64,000 nt of DNA, from NCBI GenBank assembly GCA_964599635.1, contig CAZRGM010000041.1, positions 1 through 64,000 of the forward strand, written 5' to 3'. Made by a program: the position numbers and the translations under genes. Positions 51,387-60,873 of the stretch are shown piece by piece; position 1 is the stretch's first letter; the number at the start of each line of letters is the position of its first letter. The stretch comes from WJMT01 sp964599635 (GTDB taxonomy: Bacteria; Acidobacteriota; Aminicenantia; Aminicenantales; Aminicenantaceae). The notes beneath the pieces are model-generated. The model saw nothing but the letters and a program-made list of their open reading frames with translations, made no database searches and was not told the origin of the DNA.

Positions 51387-51770
51387 ATGATGGCAAAAAG
51401 AAAAATACTAATCATAGATGACCAGTCGTTTTATCTAAATTCCTTAGAGGTGGCTCTTAAGAAAAAGTTCTCAGCCGAAACCGCTGCTAATTATGATGAT
51501 GCCATCAATAAGCTTGAACATCCATCAGAAAAGGAATTCGATGCTGCCCTTATTGATATAAGGCTTGATCAGGATGATGAAGAAAATATTGACGGCTTAA
51601 AAATACTGGAGTGGATCAAGATGAACAAACCGCAGATATCTGCTTTTGTCATGAGCGCTTACAGAGAGTTTAGCTACGCTGAACAGTCTTTGAACCTAGG
51701 GGCTAAACACTTTTTTAAAAAACCTATTGATATTCTCAGTCTGATCGCCATATTAGAGGAAAAAATCTGA
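51387..51770 (+). CDS. Single-domain response regulator
   Basis: The 126-127-residue protein is a stand-alone receiver. It has KILIIDDQSFYLNS, phospho-acceptor Asp in AALIDIRLDQ, Ser in AFVMSAYREF and Lys in HFFKKPIDI. No output domain is present, so it probably works in a phosphorelay or by protein contact. AAGGAG lies 7 bp upstream. It ends 1 bp before the permease gene, tying phosphorelay genes to the transporter. Its partner kinase may be the divergent protein encoded at 57819-60863. Confidence 0.9.
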   Translation: MMAKRKILIIDDQSFYLNSLEVALKKKFSAETAANYDDAINKLEHPSEKEFDAALIDIRLDQDDEENIDGLKILEWIKMNKPQISAFVMSAYREFSYAEQSLNLGAKHFFKKPIDILSLIAILEEKI

Positions 51771-51771
51771 T

Positions 51772-52641
51772 ATGTTTTTACAGCTGATGGCAAATGGGAT
51801 TGTGATGGGTTCGATCTTTGCCCTGGTTTCTTTAGGATTTGCTTTGGTTTATAATACAACTCGAATATTCCACATTTCCTATGCTGTTCTTTATATGTTT
51901 GCCCCTTATATGATTTTAACTTTTTATAAAAATTTAAGGTTTCCTTCTCTTATTGCCTTCCTTATTGCAATTCTTCTTACCATGCTTTTAAGCGTAGTCA
52001 TGGAACTTGTTGTTTATCGTCCTTTGGCAAAGAAAAAGAGCTCATTTACAGTTATTCTCATAAGTTCCATAGGAATAATGATCGTTGTGATTAACCTTGT
52101 TGCCATGTTCTATGGAAATGAAACCAAAATATTGAATCCTAATATTTCAAAATCCGTCTCAATCGGAAACATCATCATCACCTATTCTCAGTTATATCAA
52201 TTGATACCAAGTCTTATTGTGATCATTCTATTTATGACATTTTTAAAATTCAGTAAATTCGGTATCAAAACCAGAGCCATGCGCGATGATGATGTGCTGT
52301 GCACGGTATTTGGGATGAATATATATAAGATGAGACTGGTTTTATTCATACTGAGCGGCTTTTTTGCCGCCCTGGGAGGGGGGCTTGTGGCTTATGATGT
52401 GGGTATGGATCCTTATGTGGGTATGCCTATGCTTTTAAATGCAGTTGTGGCCTTAATCATCGGAGGCATGGGAAGATTCGAAGCTCCAATAATAGGAGGA
52501 TTTATTATAGGAATTCTACAGGCAATGGCCGTATGGGTTTTTTCATCACGATGGCAGGATGCCGTAACTTTTACATTATTGATTCTCTTCTTGTTGTTTA
52601 GGCCGCAGGGTCTGATGGGAGAAAAAAAGAGGGCAGTATAA
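51772..52641 (+). CDS. livH: Branched-chain amino-acid-type ABC permease, LivH family
   Basis: This inner-membrane permease has 289 residues and about eight transmembrane helices. LivH-family features are ANGIVMGSIFALVSLGFALV at the start, MRDDDVLCTVFGMN with the cytoplasmic coupling helix, and the end LLFRPQGLMGEKK. With LivM, LivG, LivF and LivK it forms a complete HAAT-type importer. Transporters of this type carry branched-chain and other amino acids, amides or urea; the real ligand is open. It begins 1 bp after the receiver gene stop. Confidence 0.9.
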   Translation: MFLQLMANGIVMGSIFALVSLGFALVYNTTRIFHISYAVLYMFAPYMILTFYKNLRFPSLIAFLIAILLTMLLSVVMELVVYRPLAKKKSSFTVILISSIGIMIVVINLVAMFYGNETKILNPNISKSVSIGNIIITYSQLYQLIPSLIVIILFMTFLKFSKFGIKTRAMRDDDVLCTVFGMNIYKMRLVLFILSGFFAALGGGLVAYDVGMDPYVGMPMLLNAVVALIIGGMGRFEAPIIGGFIIGILQAMAVWVFSSRWQDAVTFTLLILFLLFRPQGLMGEKKRAV

Positions 52642-52642
52642 G

Positions 52643-53515
52643 ATGAATTACTTATTCCACATAATCATTATGATAAATATTTATATCATCCTCTGCGTCA
52701 GCACCAATCTTTTAGTTGGAATGACTAATTTACTCTCTTTAGGTCAAGCTGCATTTTATGGCATAGGTGCCTATCTGGCAGTTTTGTTTCTCATGATATT
52801 GAATCTGCCTATGATTCCTACTTTAATATTAGTCATGGTTGGGACAGCTGTTGCCAGTTTGCTGATTGCTTACCCTACTCTGCGATTAAAAGGGGATTAT
52901 TTTGTGCTTGCCACCTTAGGCTTTCAACTCATTGTTTTCACAATTCTTTATAACTGGGTTTCAGTAACCAGAGGACCTTATGGAATCCCCGGGATCCCCT
53001 CACCTAAATTGTTTGGAATTTTCTCTATTTCCGGATTGATTCCGTTCTTGATTTTAAGTTCCATTTTTTCTGTCATCATAGTCCTTATCTTTTTCAAACT
53101 GATTCACTCTCCATTCGGAAGAGTCCTCAAAGGAATCCGGGATGATGAGATTGCTGTGGTTTCTTTGGGCCGTAATATCACCAATTTTAAAATATGGACT
53201 TTTGTCATATCCAGTGCTTTTATCGGGATTGCTGGATTTATATACGCCACCTATGTCAGCTATATTGATCCCACAAGTTTCAATCTGGATGAAGCCATTT
53301 TTATTTTAGCGGCTCTTCTGATCGGAGGAACCGGAAATATAAAAGGTCCTGTTGCAGGGGCTGTATTTGTGGTGGTCTTACCGGAACTTCTCCGTTTTGT
53401 GGGATTCCCAGACAGCGTGGCTGCAAACTTAAGACAAATTGTTTACGGATTAACTCTCATCATATTAATGCGTTACAGACCCCAAGGACTCCTAGGAGAG
53501 TATAAACTGCAATGA
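52643..53515 (+). CDS. livM: Branched-chain amino-acid-type ABC permease, LivM family
   Basis: The second permease has 290 residues. Family features include NLLVGMTNLLSLGQAAFYGI, the coupling helix block GRVLKGIRDDEIAVVSLGRN, and the terminal RYRPQGLLGEYK. It follows livH after a single base and overlaps livG by 4 bp (ATGA), so the subunits are made together. It forms the heterodimeric channel with LivH. Confidence 0.9.
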   Translation: MNYLFHIIIMINIYIILCVSTNLLVGMTNLLSLGQAAFYGIGAYLAVLFLMILNLPMIPTLILVMVGTAVASLLIAYPTLRLKGDYFVLATLGFQLIVFTILYNWVSVTRGPYGIPGIPSPKLFGIFSISGLIPFLILSSIFSVIIVLIFFKLIHSPFGRVLKGIRDDEIAVVSLGRNITNFKIWTFVISSAFIGIAGFIYATYVSYIDPTSFNLDEAIFILAALLIGGTGNIKGPVAGAVFVVVLPELLRFVGFPDSVAANLRQIVYGLTLIILMRYRPQGLLGEYKLQ

Positions 53516-54342
53516 GTGATAAAATACTGGAAATTGATTCAGTTAAAAAAAGCTTCACCCGGAATATCATCAATATCCGAGGAAGACAAGAAGATGAGCG
53601 GTTTTTCATCCTCGATGAACTGGACCTTGATATCGAACAAGGTAAAATCACGGCTTTAATAGGAGGAAATGGAGCGGGAAAGACGACTCTCTTTAATGCT
53701 GTTTCTGGATTAATGAAAATCGATGAGGGTGATATCTTATTCAGAAAAAATGGTAAAGCCAAATCAATTATTAACCTTCCTCCCTATAAAATAACACAAT
53801 TGGGCATTGGCCGGATGTTTCAGGACGACCATATATTTCCTGATTTGAGTGTTCTGGATAATATGAAGCTGGCAGGTTCAAATATCTACGGGGAATTTCC
53901 ATTTCTATCGCTTATAAAGGCCAAAAAGAGTCGTAGCATTGAAAAAGAGAGGACAGATAAAGCACGAAAAATATTCCAAAAATTATTCGGCAATGACAAT
54001 TACTTCTGGAGAAAAAGAAATGATCCTGCGAAGTCTCTTTCTTATGGGCAGCAGCGCCTTCTCGGATTAGCCCGTTTGTTTATGGGCAATTACAAACTTG
54101 TCCTGCTCGACGAACCAACGGCGGGAGTGAACCCTCAAGTCATCAATCAAATTATTGATATTGTCCGCCAAATGGTAGAAGAAAAAAATCTTACCGTATT
54201 TTTGGTCGAACATAATATGGAAGTTGTTTTAAGATTGGCGGATTACTGCAACTTTATGAGCCATGGAAAAATCGCTGTGGTTGGGACACCAGAGGATGTC
54301 ATTGGAAACGATGAAGTAAGGAAAACCTATATGGGGATATGA
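53512..54342 (+). CDS. livG: ABC transporter ATPase, LivG family
   Basis: The 276-residue ATPase has Walker A GGNGAGKTT, signature LSYGQQRLLGLARLF and Walker B LVLLDEPTAGVNP with a switch His in VEHNMEVV. The region around LIKAKKSRSIEKERTDKARK is longer and more charged than in typical LivG. An unusual early insert, NIRGRQEDERFFILDELD, lies near residues 20-40. The ATPase powers import with LivF. It overlaps livM and livF by 4 bp each. Confidence 0.88.
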   Translation: MSDKILEIDSVKKSFTRNIINIRGRQEDERFFILDELDLDIEQGKITALIGGNGAGKTTLFNAVSGLMKIDEGDILFRKNGKAKSIINLPPYKITQLGIGRMFQDDHIFPDLSVLDNMKLAGSNIYGEFPFLSLIKAKKSRSIEKERTDKARKIFQKLFGNDNYFWRKRNDPAKSLSYGQQRLLGLARLFMGNYKLVLLDEPTAGVNPQVINQIIDIVRQMVEEKNLTVFLVEHNMEVVLRLADYCNFMSHGKIAVVGTPEDVIGNDEVRKTYMGI

Positions 54343-55070
54343 TGTTAAAAATAGAAAAATTATACGGAGGATATACTGAGGAAGCCTCTATTTTAAAGGC
54401 AATTAATCTGCAGGTAAATGAAAATGAAACCGTCGCCATTGTCGGTCAAAACGGAGCGGGCAAATCCACATTAGCCAAAGCCATTATAAACATGATCCCA
54501 TTTATATCCGGAAATATTTATTTTAAGGGAGAAAATATAAGAAAGAAAAGAACAGAGGACATTATAAACTCTGGATTAAATTACTTTATGCAGGGAGGAA
54601 AGATTTTTCCCCACTTAACAGTAGAAGAGAATTTGAATTTTTCAGGAATATCACTTTCAAAAAAAGAAATTCTCCTTCGAAAAGAAGAAGTCAAATCATA
54701 TTTTGACTTGTTTAAAAACTCCCAAAATGGAAGATTCTCTCTAGAGGCTTCTTATCTCAGTGGTGGGGAGCAGCATCAGCTAGCACTGGCCATGGTTATG
54801 ATAAAAGATCCGGAGTTTCTTATACTGGATGAACCCTCTGCTGGACTTTCTCCAGGAAATGTGAAAAAATTATATGACAGTTTAAGCAAAATAAAAAAAG
54901 AAAGAAAAATCAGCATTCTTCTTATTGAGCAAAATGTGCGGTTTGCATATAAGTTTAGTGATCGTGTGACATTACTCAAACAGGGTAAAATTGAAAAAAG
55001 TCACATGGATTTAAGAGAGATAGAAAAAGAATATTTTGAAAAAAATACAAGTGATAAGTCAGGAGGATAA
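54339..55070 (+). CDS. livF: ABC transporter ATPase, LivF family
   Basis: The 243-residue ATPase has Walker A GQNGAGKST, signature YLSGGEQHQLALAMVM and Walker B FLILDEPSAGLSP. The Q-loop block YFMQGGKIFPHLTVEENL is typical of LivF. It is the second nucleotide-binding subunit of the importer. It ends 1 bp before the start of the binding-protein gene, whose ribosome binding site (AGGAGG) lies inside the livF end. Confidence 0.88.
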   Translation: MMLKIEKLYGGYTEEASILKAINLQVNENETVAIVGQNGAGKSTLAKAIINMIPFISGNIYFKGENIRKKRTEDIINSGLNYFMQGGKIFPHLTVEENLNFSGISLSKKEILLRKEEVKSYFDLFKNSQNGRFSLEASYLSGGEQHQLALAMVMIKDPEFLILDEPSAGLSPGNVKKLYDSLSKIKKERKISILLIEQNVRFAYKFSDRVTLLKQGKIEKSHMDLREIEKEYFEKNTSDKSGG

Positions 55071-55071
55071 A

Positions 55072-56172
55072 ATGAGGGGAAAAATAACAATTTCTTTAAT
55101 AGCTGCTTTTTTCATCTCCCTTATTTTTTTCCAGGGTTGCGGCAAGAAAGAAGAAGCTGATGTTATCAAGATAGGAGCAAATTTACCACTTACGGGTGAA
55201 GTTGCGATTTACGGGCAGAATGATAAAAAGGGTATTGACCTAGCTCTTGCAGAAAGTGAACTAGATATTAAAATTGAAGTTCTCTATGAAGATAATAAGG
55301 GGACTCAAAAGGATGCTGTTCAGGCAGCTAACAAGCTAATGAATGAAAATGTTATAGCAATAATTGATGATGCTATAAGCGGTATAAGTCTAGCCACAAT
55401 ACCTATTTATGAAAAATCTAATGTACCACTAATTTCGACAGGTGCTACAAATCCAGCATTGTCAGGCATAAGTCGTTTCTTCTTTAGAGTATGGAACTCT
55501 GATGCAGAAGAGGGAAAATTTGCAGCTGAAGCGTCATTTAATAACCTGGGCAAAAGAAATGTTATAATCTTGTATTTAAACAGTGACTATGGTCTAGGTC
55601 TTAAAAATGTATTTGAAGAAAAGTATACTTCTCTTGGTGGTAAGGTGAAAAAAACAATTGCTTTTGATGAAAATTTACGTGATTATAGAGCACTTGTTAA
55701 TCAATTTAAAAATGAATCTTACGATATAATTTACATCATTGGTTACGCACCGCAAACTGGATTACTTGTTAAAAACATAAAAGAACAAAGAATAAATAAA
55801 ACCATACTTTCTGCTGTTACTACGGAAGATCAAAAGTTCATTGAGCTTGCTGGGGATGCTTCCGAAGGAGTAATTTATGTTTTCAACAGCATGCCAACTG
55901 GAGAAAATTACAATCATTTTGTGTCAGCTTATAAGAATAAATATAATGAAGAGCCACAATTATTAACCGATGTTGGGTATGATGCAATGAAATTAATTTT
56001 AATAGCAATAAGAAATGGGGCTAGAACAGGCAACGATGTAAAAGATTACCTTACGAATATGGATGCTTACGAAGGGGCTTCTGGGTTAATTAAATTTGAT
56101 GAGAGAGGCGATGTCCATAAGCCAATGGTTTTAAAAATGATTAGACATAAAAAGTTTTTGAAGTATAAATAG
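55072..56172 (+). CDS. livK: Periplasmic ligand-binding lipoprotein, LivK/J family
   Basis: The start is ATG 55072 after AGGAGG; an earlier in-frame TTG lies within livF. A lipoprotein signal ends FFQGC near residue 24. The mature protein is a type I periplasmic binding protein (Peripla_BP_6): IKIGANLPLTGEVAIYGQND, IAIIDDAISGISLATIPIYE, VPLISTGATNPALS, and FKNESYDIIYIIGYAPQTG. It captures the ligand for the LivHMGF importer. The ligand pocket cannot be read reliably from sequence; an amino acid is the family expectation. The radical SAM gene follows 9 bp later. Confidence 0.9.
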   Translation: MRGKITISLIAAFFISLIFFQGCGKKEEADVIKIGANLPLTGEVAIYGQNDKKGIDLALAESELDIKIEVLYEDNKGTQKDAVQAANKLMNENVIAIIDDAISGISLATIPIYEKSNVPLISTGATNPALSGISRFFFRVWNSDAEEGKFAAEASFNNLGKRNVIILYLNSDYGLGLKNVFEEKYTSLGGKVKKTIAFDENLRDYRALVNQFKNESYDIIYIIGYAPQTGLLVKNIKEQRINKTILSAVTTEDQKFIELAGDASEGVIYVFNSMPTGENYNHFVSAYKNKYNEEPQLLTDVGYDAMKLILIAIRNGARTGNDVKDYLTNMDAYEGASGLIKFDERGDVHKPMVLKMIRHKKFLKYK

Positions 56173-56181
56173 GAGATTAAT

Positions 56182-57408
56182 TTGAATTTAATTTTTAATG
56201 ATATTATTCCATTACTGCATCATTGCAAGAATACCATATCTCCAAAGAAAATTTCTGATGTGTTCGAAAAATTGGAAAATTTTATTCCCATTTCAGATGA
56301 GGATATTGCTTATTTGCTCTTTGCACCAGACGAATTTAGTGAGAAAATTTTTGAAGAAGCAACTAAAGTAAATCAACTATTATTTGATAAAATAATAAAG
56401 TTTTATGGGGTTTCTTATGTTTCAGACTTTTGTTTAGAAACTTGTCGGTATTGCGGAGATAACATTTATAGCAATAGAAAAGAGTGGGAGAATTTAATCA
56501 AAGAAGCTGATAAAGACGGTAAAATAAAATCTCCTAAACATTTTTTAACACCGGAAGAGTTAAGAAATGATGTTTTGGCTTTATTAAAAAAACATCCGGG
56601 ACTAAAACAACTTTGTATTTTATCCGGTGATACACCCACACTTAATGTTCCACGTTGGATAGAAAATTTACAAGAAGTCGCTAGAATTTATGATGAAAAA
56701 ATTATATTAAATATTCCTCCTCTGCATATTAATGCTTTCAGGAAAATAAGAGCAGCTTTACCTAATAACAAATTACAATTTAGAGTGTTTCAAGAGACCT
56801 ACGATCAAACTATTTATCAAAGAGAACATCCTCACTATAATTATGAAGATCAACGAACATTAAAATTGCGCGCTGCAATTTTAAAAGAAAAAAGATTTAA
56901 TTCTGCAAAGGCTAATTTTTGGGCTAGAATATATTCCCAAGAACGATCATTATTAGCCGGGTTTGATGAATTTGGGCTAGGAGTTTTATTTGGGCTGAAT
57001 GATGGACCGCATGGATCTCTTTTCGAAGTAATTGGATTGAAGAGACATTCTGAATATATGTTCAACAAATACGGGCTTGTGCCTGAAACAATTTCCTTTC
57101 CAAGAATACTCCCGTCAAAAGGAATAAATTATGAGATACCTAGATTTGTAACGGATAAAGAATTGGAAAGGATAATTTCTGTAACAAAGCTAGCAATACC
57201 CCAAGCTGAATTGATCATTACATGTCGTGAAAGAGCAGATTTTCGTAGAAAAATAAGACCAGTAATTAACATTGAAGATTTTGAAGCACGACCTGGTCCA
57301 GGCGGAAATATGTCAGATGATGTCATTTTTCAAATGGAAATTGTAGATAGAAGAACCGGTAAAGAAATAAAGGATGAAATTGAGAAAGATGGCTTCACAA
57401 CAATATGA
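56182..57408 (+). CDS. Radical SAM enzyme of the ThiH/HydG family
   Basis: The 408-residue protein has the radical SAM cluster motif Cys-x3-Cys-x2-Cys in CLETCRYCGD. It also has the family blocks ILSGDTPTLNVPRWI, FQETYDQTIYQREHP, GLGVLFGLNDGPHGSLFEVI and VPETISFPRILPSKG, which follow tyrosine lyases ThiH and HydG. The extra C-terminal [4Fe-4S] cysteines of HydG are missing, so it is nearer ThiH or a new branch. ThiH cleaves tyrosine to p-cresol and dehydroglycine. The start is TTG 56182, with AGGAG at 56171-56175. Its position directly after an amino-acid importer suggests that the imported ligand may be its substrate. No thiamine genes are present. Confidence 0.75.
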   Translation: MNLIFNDIIPLLHHCKNTISPKKISDVFEKLENFIPISDEDIAYLLFAPDEFSEKIFEEATKVNQLLFDKIIKFYGVSYVSDFCLETCRYCGDNIYSNRKEWENLIKEADKDGKIKSPKHFLTPEELRNDVLALLKKHPGLKQLCILSGDTPTLNVPRWIENLQEVARIYDEKIILNIPPLHINAFRKIRAALPNNKLQFRVFQETYDQTIYQREHPHYNYEDQRTLKLRAAILKEKRFNSAKANFWARIYSQERSLLAGFDEFGLGVLFGLNDGPHGSLFEVIGLKRHSEYMFNKYGLVPETISFPRILPSKGINYEIPRFVTDKELERIISVTKLAIPQAELIITCRERADFRRKIRPVINIEDFEARPGPGGNMSDDVIFQMEIVDRRTGKEIKDEIEKDGFTTI

Positions 57409-57829
57409 AGTGAAAGAAATAAGTTTTATGAATTTAAGACCAATTCAAGAAGAGAGCCAGAAGAAGATATGTGAACTTATCTCCAATTATAAAACATCAT
57501 TTTTGCAGACGAGACTTGATTTTGAAGGAGTTAAAGTAGATAAATTAAAAATTATTGTCATAGATAAGTTGTTAAGATTAAATTTCTCAGATAGTTATAT
57601 AGCCTTCTATGATAAGGACTTTTATTTATTAACCGAAGATGAAAAAAACCTTCTTTGTAGTGATGCAGAGGAAAAACAAAAGCTTACTTTCATTAAAATA
57701 CAATTTGCTGAAAACAAAGTAATTTATAAAATAGATCAGGGGAAATATTTTCTTATCCTTAATAAAGAGACAGATTCCTTGTCAATATTAAATTTTATAA
57801 AATGGGTTTTGGTTAATAATGAAGAATAA
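57374..57829 (+). CDS. Unknown small protein in the radical SAM/kinase cluster
   Basis: I do not recognise a family. The protein is about 146-151 residues (start ATG 57374 or 57389) and overlaps both neighbours, the radical SAM gene upstream and the kinase-like gene downstream by 11 bp. It reads as a mixed alpha/beta protein with an N-terminal helix (EESQKKICELISNYKTS), a strand pair (KLKIIVIDKLLRLNF, YIAFYDKDFYLLT), and a C-terminal helix. No catalytic motif or signal peptide is seen. Context suggests an adaptor or sensor for the large kinase-like protein. Confidence 0.6.
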   Translation: MKLRKMASQQYEVKEISFMNLRPIQEESQKKICELISNYKTSFLQTRLDFEGVKVDKLKIIVIDKLLRLNFSDSYIAFYDKDFYLLTEDEKNLLCSDAEEKQKLTFIKIQFAENKVIYKIDQGKYFLILNKETDSLSILNFIKWVLVNNEE

Positions 57830-60800
57830 TGCTTATTTTAAGTATTATCTATCTCTTTTCCAAGGCTTAAGAAATAAAATCAATTATCTGGTTTATGATC
57901 AAACTACAATTAAAGGCCTTTCTGACATTACAGGAAATGATCTAAAAAAATTTTCTTTTATGGTAATGGTATGTGATTCTGATGAAGATAAATATAGATG
58001 GTTATTGCTCGAAGATCAAAGAAATTATGTTATCGGTAAATTAGAAGAAAATGCAAAATTAAGTCAATTAAATATTGAACCGGAAAAATTCTATAACATA
58101 TGGATAAATTTTCATTTATATAATTCTGGGCTTGTAAGATATTTTACACAAACAAATAAAGATACTGAGTATATTATAAATTTTAAAAAGGAAACGTACT
58201 TAATAAGCAAAGGATATGAGCAAGATTATAATAATCAAGAAACATTTAATGAATTGCGATGTGAATATAGAAAAAAGATTAATAATTTTGATCCTTTCGT
58301 AGAATTGGAATCTATTTGGGGATTCAGTGGTGTATCATTCTTCTATATTAAATTGCCCAAGGTCGAAAATTTAAGGTTTATAGGAATATTCCCAATTATT
58401 TGTAAAACAGAGAAATATTTCTTAGAGAGAGCCGATTTTATCTTTTCTTTGGTAAAGAACGCAGTCCTTGGCGCTAACCTAATGAAAAACATAATGGATG
58501 AAAACATTAAATCGTTAGATAATGCACTCATCAAGACTGCAATCATCTCAATTCTCGTAGACTCATATGCCCACAACATAAGTGCACATAGTCTTGCAGC
58601 CCTAAAATGGTGGTTTCATATTAGGACTAATGATTTATTTGATAAGAAAATTAATCTAGTTCAATCAAAAAGGGGAATGGAGAGATTTAGAAATACTATT
58701 AAAATAGAGGAACTTAAAGCAACAGCTAAAAAAACAGAAGATGTATATAAAAATATTGGTTTGAGTGATTCAAGCAATAGTAAAAATTATACATCTTTAA
58801 TGGAGTTAATTCAATTTCTACATGCAAAAGACGTTGAAAATATATTTTCATATCAAGCCATTAATGATAAAAAGAAAATATTTCATATTCCTGTTTCTAT
58901 AGATTATGCGATATATCATTTTTTAAGATTCTTAAGAGATAAAGCAGGCTTTTGGAGCGGCGTGACAAGAGACATGAATTTTGGGGGAGAATCTAAAAAT
59001 TTATATGATGTATTATGGAATGATTTTGCTTCCAATTCTCTTTACCTTGGTACTATTTCTCATTCTGAGGGGATAAATAAAGTCAATATATATATAAAAA
59101 CCCCGGAATTAGAAAACTTCGCTGAATTTGCCAAAATAGATCTTTCATTAATTAAAAGAGAAGAAAAAATAGCTAAAGGTATAAATCCAAAAATAAGAAA
59201 GGGATTACCTAATAAATATAGATTTACAATAGATGGAAAAAATCATTTAGAAATTAAAAAAGTATTAGATAAAGAAATTTATAATTCTTATTTCCCTGGG
59301 GGAGTTGTTGGAGAACATGCATTTTTTACTCTTATAGAAAACATGTTGAGAAATATTAAACATTATAAAAAATCGGAAGATTGGAAAAAAATAAAAAAAG
59401 ACGGAATAAATCTTGCTATCTCTATTAAACCTGTATCATTAATGGGGGGAAAAAAGGATAGAAGAGATAAAGAATTGTTTGAAGTAGAAATATTTTTAAA
59501 ACATAAAACTAATTTAAATGAGGGAAATAAGGTTGTAGAAGAATTGAGAAAGCGAAGTTCAGAATCAATATTGAATGAATCAGGAAGCCCCAAATTGGGC
59601 GGCACTTTTCAGGATAAAATATGTGCTGCAATGTTATTGAATGGCACATTCAGCAGTGTGGATAAAAGTTATTGTGATGATGAATTTATAAGAGAAAGGA
59701 ATGATTTTTATTACAATAGTGATACAAATGGGAACTTTTCAAAAGAAGAAAGCCGAAGTTGGATAGGATTCAGAGAGAAAAAAAATAGTGATGGAAGCAA
59801 ATATGATGGTATTTTAAAGAAATATTTTTACTTATGGAAGAGTAAATTAATTTTTAAAATAGAAAGAATGGAAGATCTAAAAAACGAAAACATCAATAGA
59901 TTTAAATTCTTACAAACTTCAGATCAGAAAATTGTAGAAATGGCAAGAAGAAGAGGAGTTGTTAGGATTTTAGATAAAATATATGAAACTGATATTGAAG
60001 TTTATACAAATTGGCTAATGAAATGGATAAATCAAAATCCAATAAAATTAAGCATAAAGAAAGGAAGTACAGTCCTAAGTTCTTTTTATATAGAAAATAA
60101 TGAAATCTGCTTTATAAAAAAAGATGAATATAACAATAATCCTCCTAGACAATTTCTCGGAAAAAAATACCCAGAAATAATAGTTGAGCATGGCCATAAC
60201 AACAATGCATTAAGTATACGCAATCATGGAGTTTTATTGGGAAAAATATATAAATGTTCTGATGACCGTATAGGAGACGCTGATTTCAAGATAAGTGTTA
60301 ATGGAAAACGAAAAATTCCTAATAACTATCAAATCCATAATGAAAATATTAATAGAGTATTTGATTTGATTGAAACTATATTTACAAAAATTACTATATT
60401 TGATGATAGACTATATGAAAGATTCGAAAGCAAAAAAAAGGGGAAAAAAGAAACCATAAAAAAACAATTAAATATTGAATTCCTTGATGAAGATCAGAGC
60501 AAATGGGAAAAAACAAAAAAAAGTTTTAACTCAAGGAGTATAAATTTTTTAATACTTCATCTATCATTTATAGAAAAAATAAAGATGGCAAATACCGAGA
60601 AAAAATATAAAGAAGAAGAAATAAGTAAGTTTATTAGATCTGAACTAAATTTAGAGGAAAATGAAGTACTTAACAATTTTATTTTGGTAATTACAACCGG
60701 GCGTGGCAGAGTTGCTTTTTGGGAAAATCTAGATGAATACCAAAAGCAGTTTGTCACATTTAAACCAATAGAATCTCTTCTTTCTGCTCTTGAAGATGCA

Positions 60801-60863
60801 TTAATAATGAACGACGATTTCCAGATAAAGCATAACATATGCAAAGTATTATTTGGATCATGA
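57819..60863 (+). CDS. 1014-residue divergent histidine-kinase-like protein
   Basis: This large soluble protein has remote features of a sensor histidine kinase. An H-box-like helix occurs at 248-262 (DSYAHNISAHSLAAL, candidate phospho-His252). An N-box-like helix follows at 504-516 (TLIENMLRNIKHY, candidate Asn512). A Gly-rich stretch at 590-608 (SPKLGGTFQDKICAAMLLNG) aligns with the GGTGLGL lid of HATPase domains. The usual D/G1 box is not clear, and a ~240-residue insert separates the H- and N-boxes. The first ~230 residues and last ~400 residues are unassigned. No membrane helix is present, so sensing is cytoplasmic. Adjacent receiver genes support the kinase call, but ATP binding needs proof. 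Confidence 0.5.
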   Translation: MKNNAYFKYYLSLFQGLRNKINYLVYDQTTIKGLSDITGNDLKKFSFMVMVCDSDEDKYRWLLLEDQRNYVIGKLEENAKLSQLNIEPEKFYNIWINFHLYNSGLVRYFTQTNKDTEYIINFKKETYLISKGYEQDYNNQETFNELRCEYRKKINNFDPFVELESIWGFSGVSFFYIKLPKVENLRFIGIFPIICKTEKYFLERADFIFSLVKNAVLGANLMKNIMDENIKSLDNALIKTAIISILVDSYAHNISAHSLAALKWWFHIRTNDLFDKKINLVQSKRGMERFRNTIKIEELKATAKKTEDVYKNIGLSDSSNSKNYTSLMELIQFLHAKDVENIFSYQAINDKKKIFHIPVSIDYAIYHFLRFLRDKAGFWSGVTRDMNFGGESKNLYDVLWNDFASNSLYLGTISHSEGINKVNIYIKTPELENFAEFAKIDLSLIKREEKIAKGINPKIRKGLPNKYRFTIDGKNHLEIKKVLDKEIYNSYFPGGVVGEHAFFTLIENMLRNIKHYKKSEDWKKIKKDGINLAISIKPVSLMGGKKDRRDKELFEVEIFLKHKTNLNEGNKVVEELRKRSSESILNESGSPKLGGTFQDKICAAMLLNGTFSSVDKSYCDDEFIRERNDFYYNSDTNGNFSKEESRSWIGFREKKNSDGSKYDGILKKYFYLWKSKLIFKIERMEDLKNENINRFKFLQTSDQKIVEMARRRGVVRILDKIYETDIEVYTNWLMKWINQNPIKLSIKKGSTVLSSFYIENNEICFIKKDEYNNNPPRQFLGKKYPEIIVEHGHNNNALSIRNHGVLLGKIYKCSDDRIGDADFKISVNGKRKIPNNYQIHNENINRVFDLIETIFTKITIFDDRLYERFESKKKGKKETIKKQLNIEFLDEDQSKWEKTKKSFNSRSINFLILHLSFIEKIKMANTEKKYKEEEISKFIRSELNLEENEVLNNFILVITTGRGRVAFWENLDEYQKQFVTFKPIESLLSALEDALIMNDDFQIKHNICKVLFGS

Positions 60864-60873
60864 GAGGGAAATA

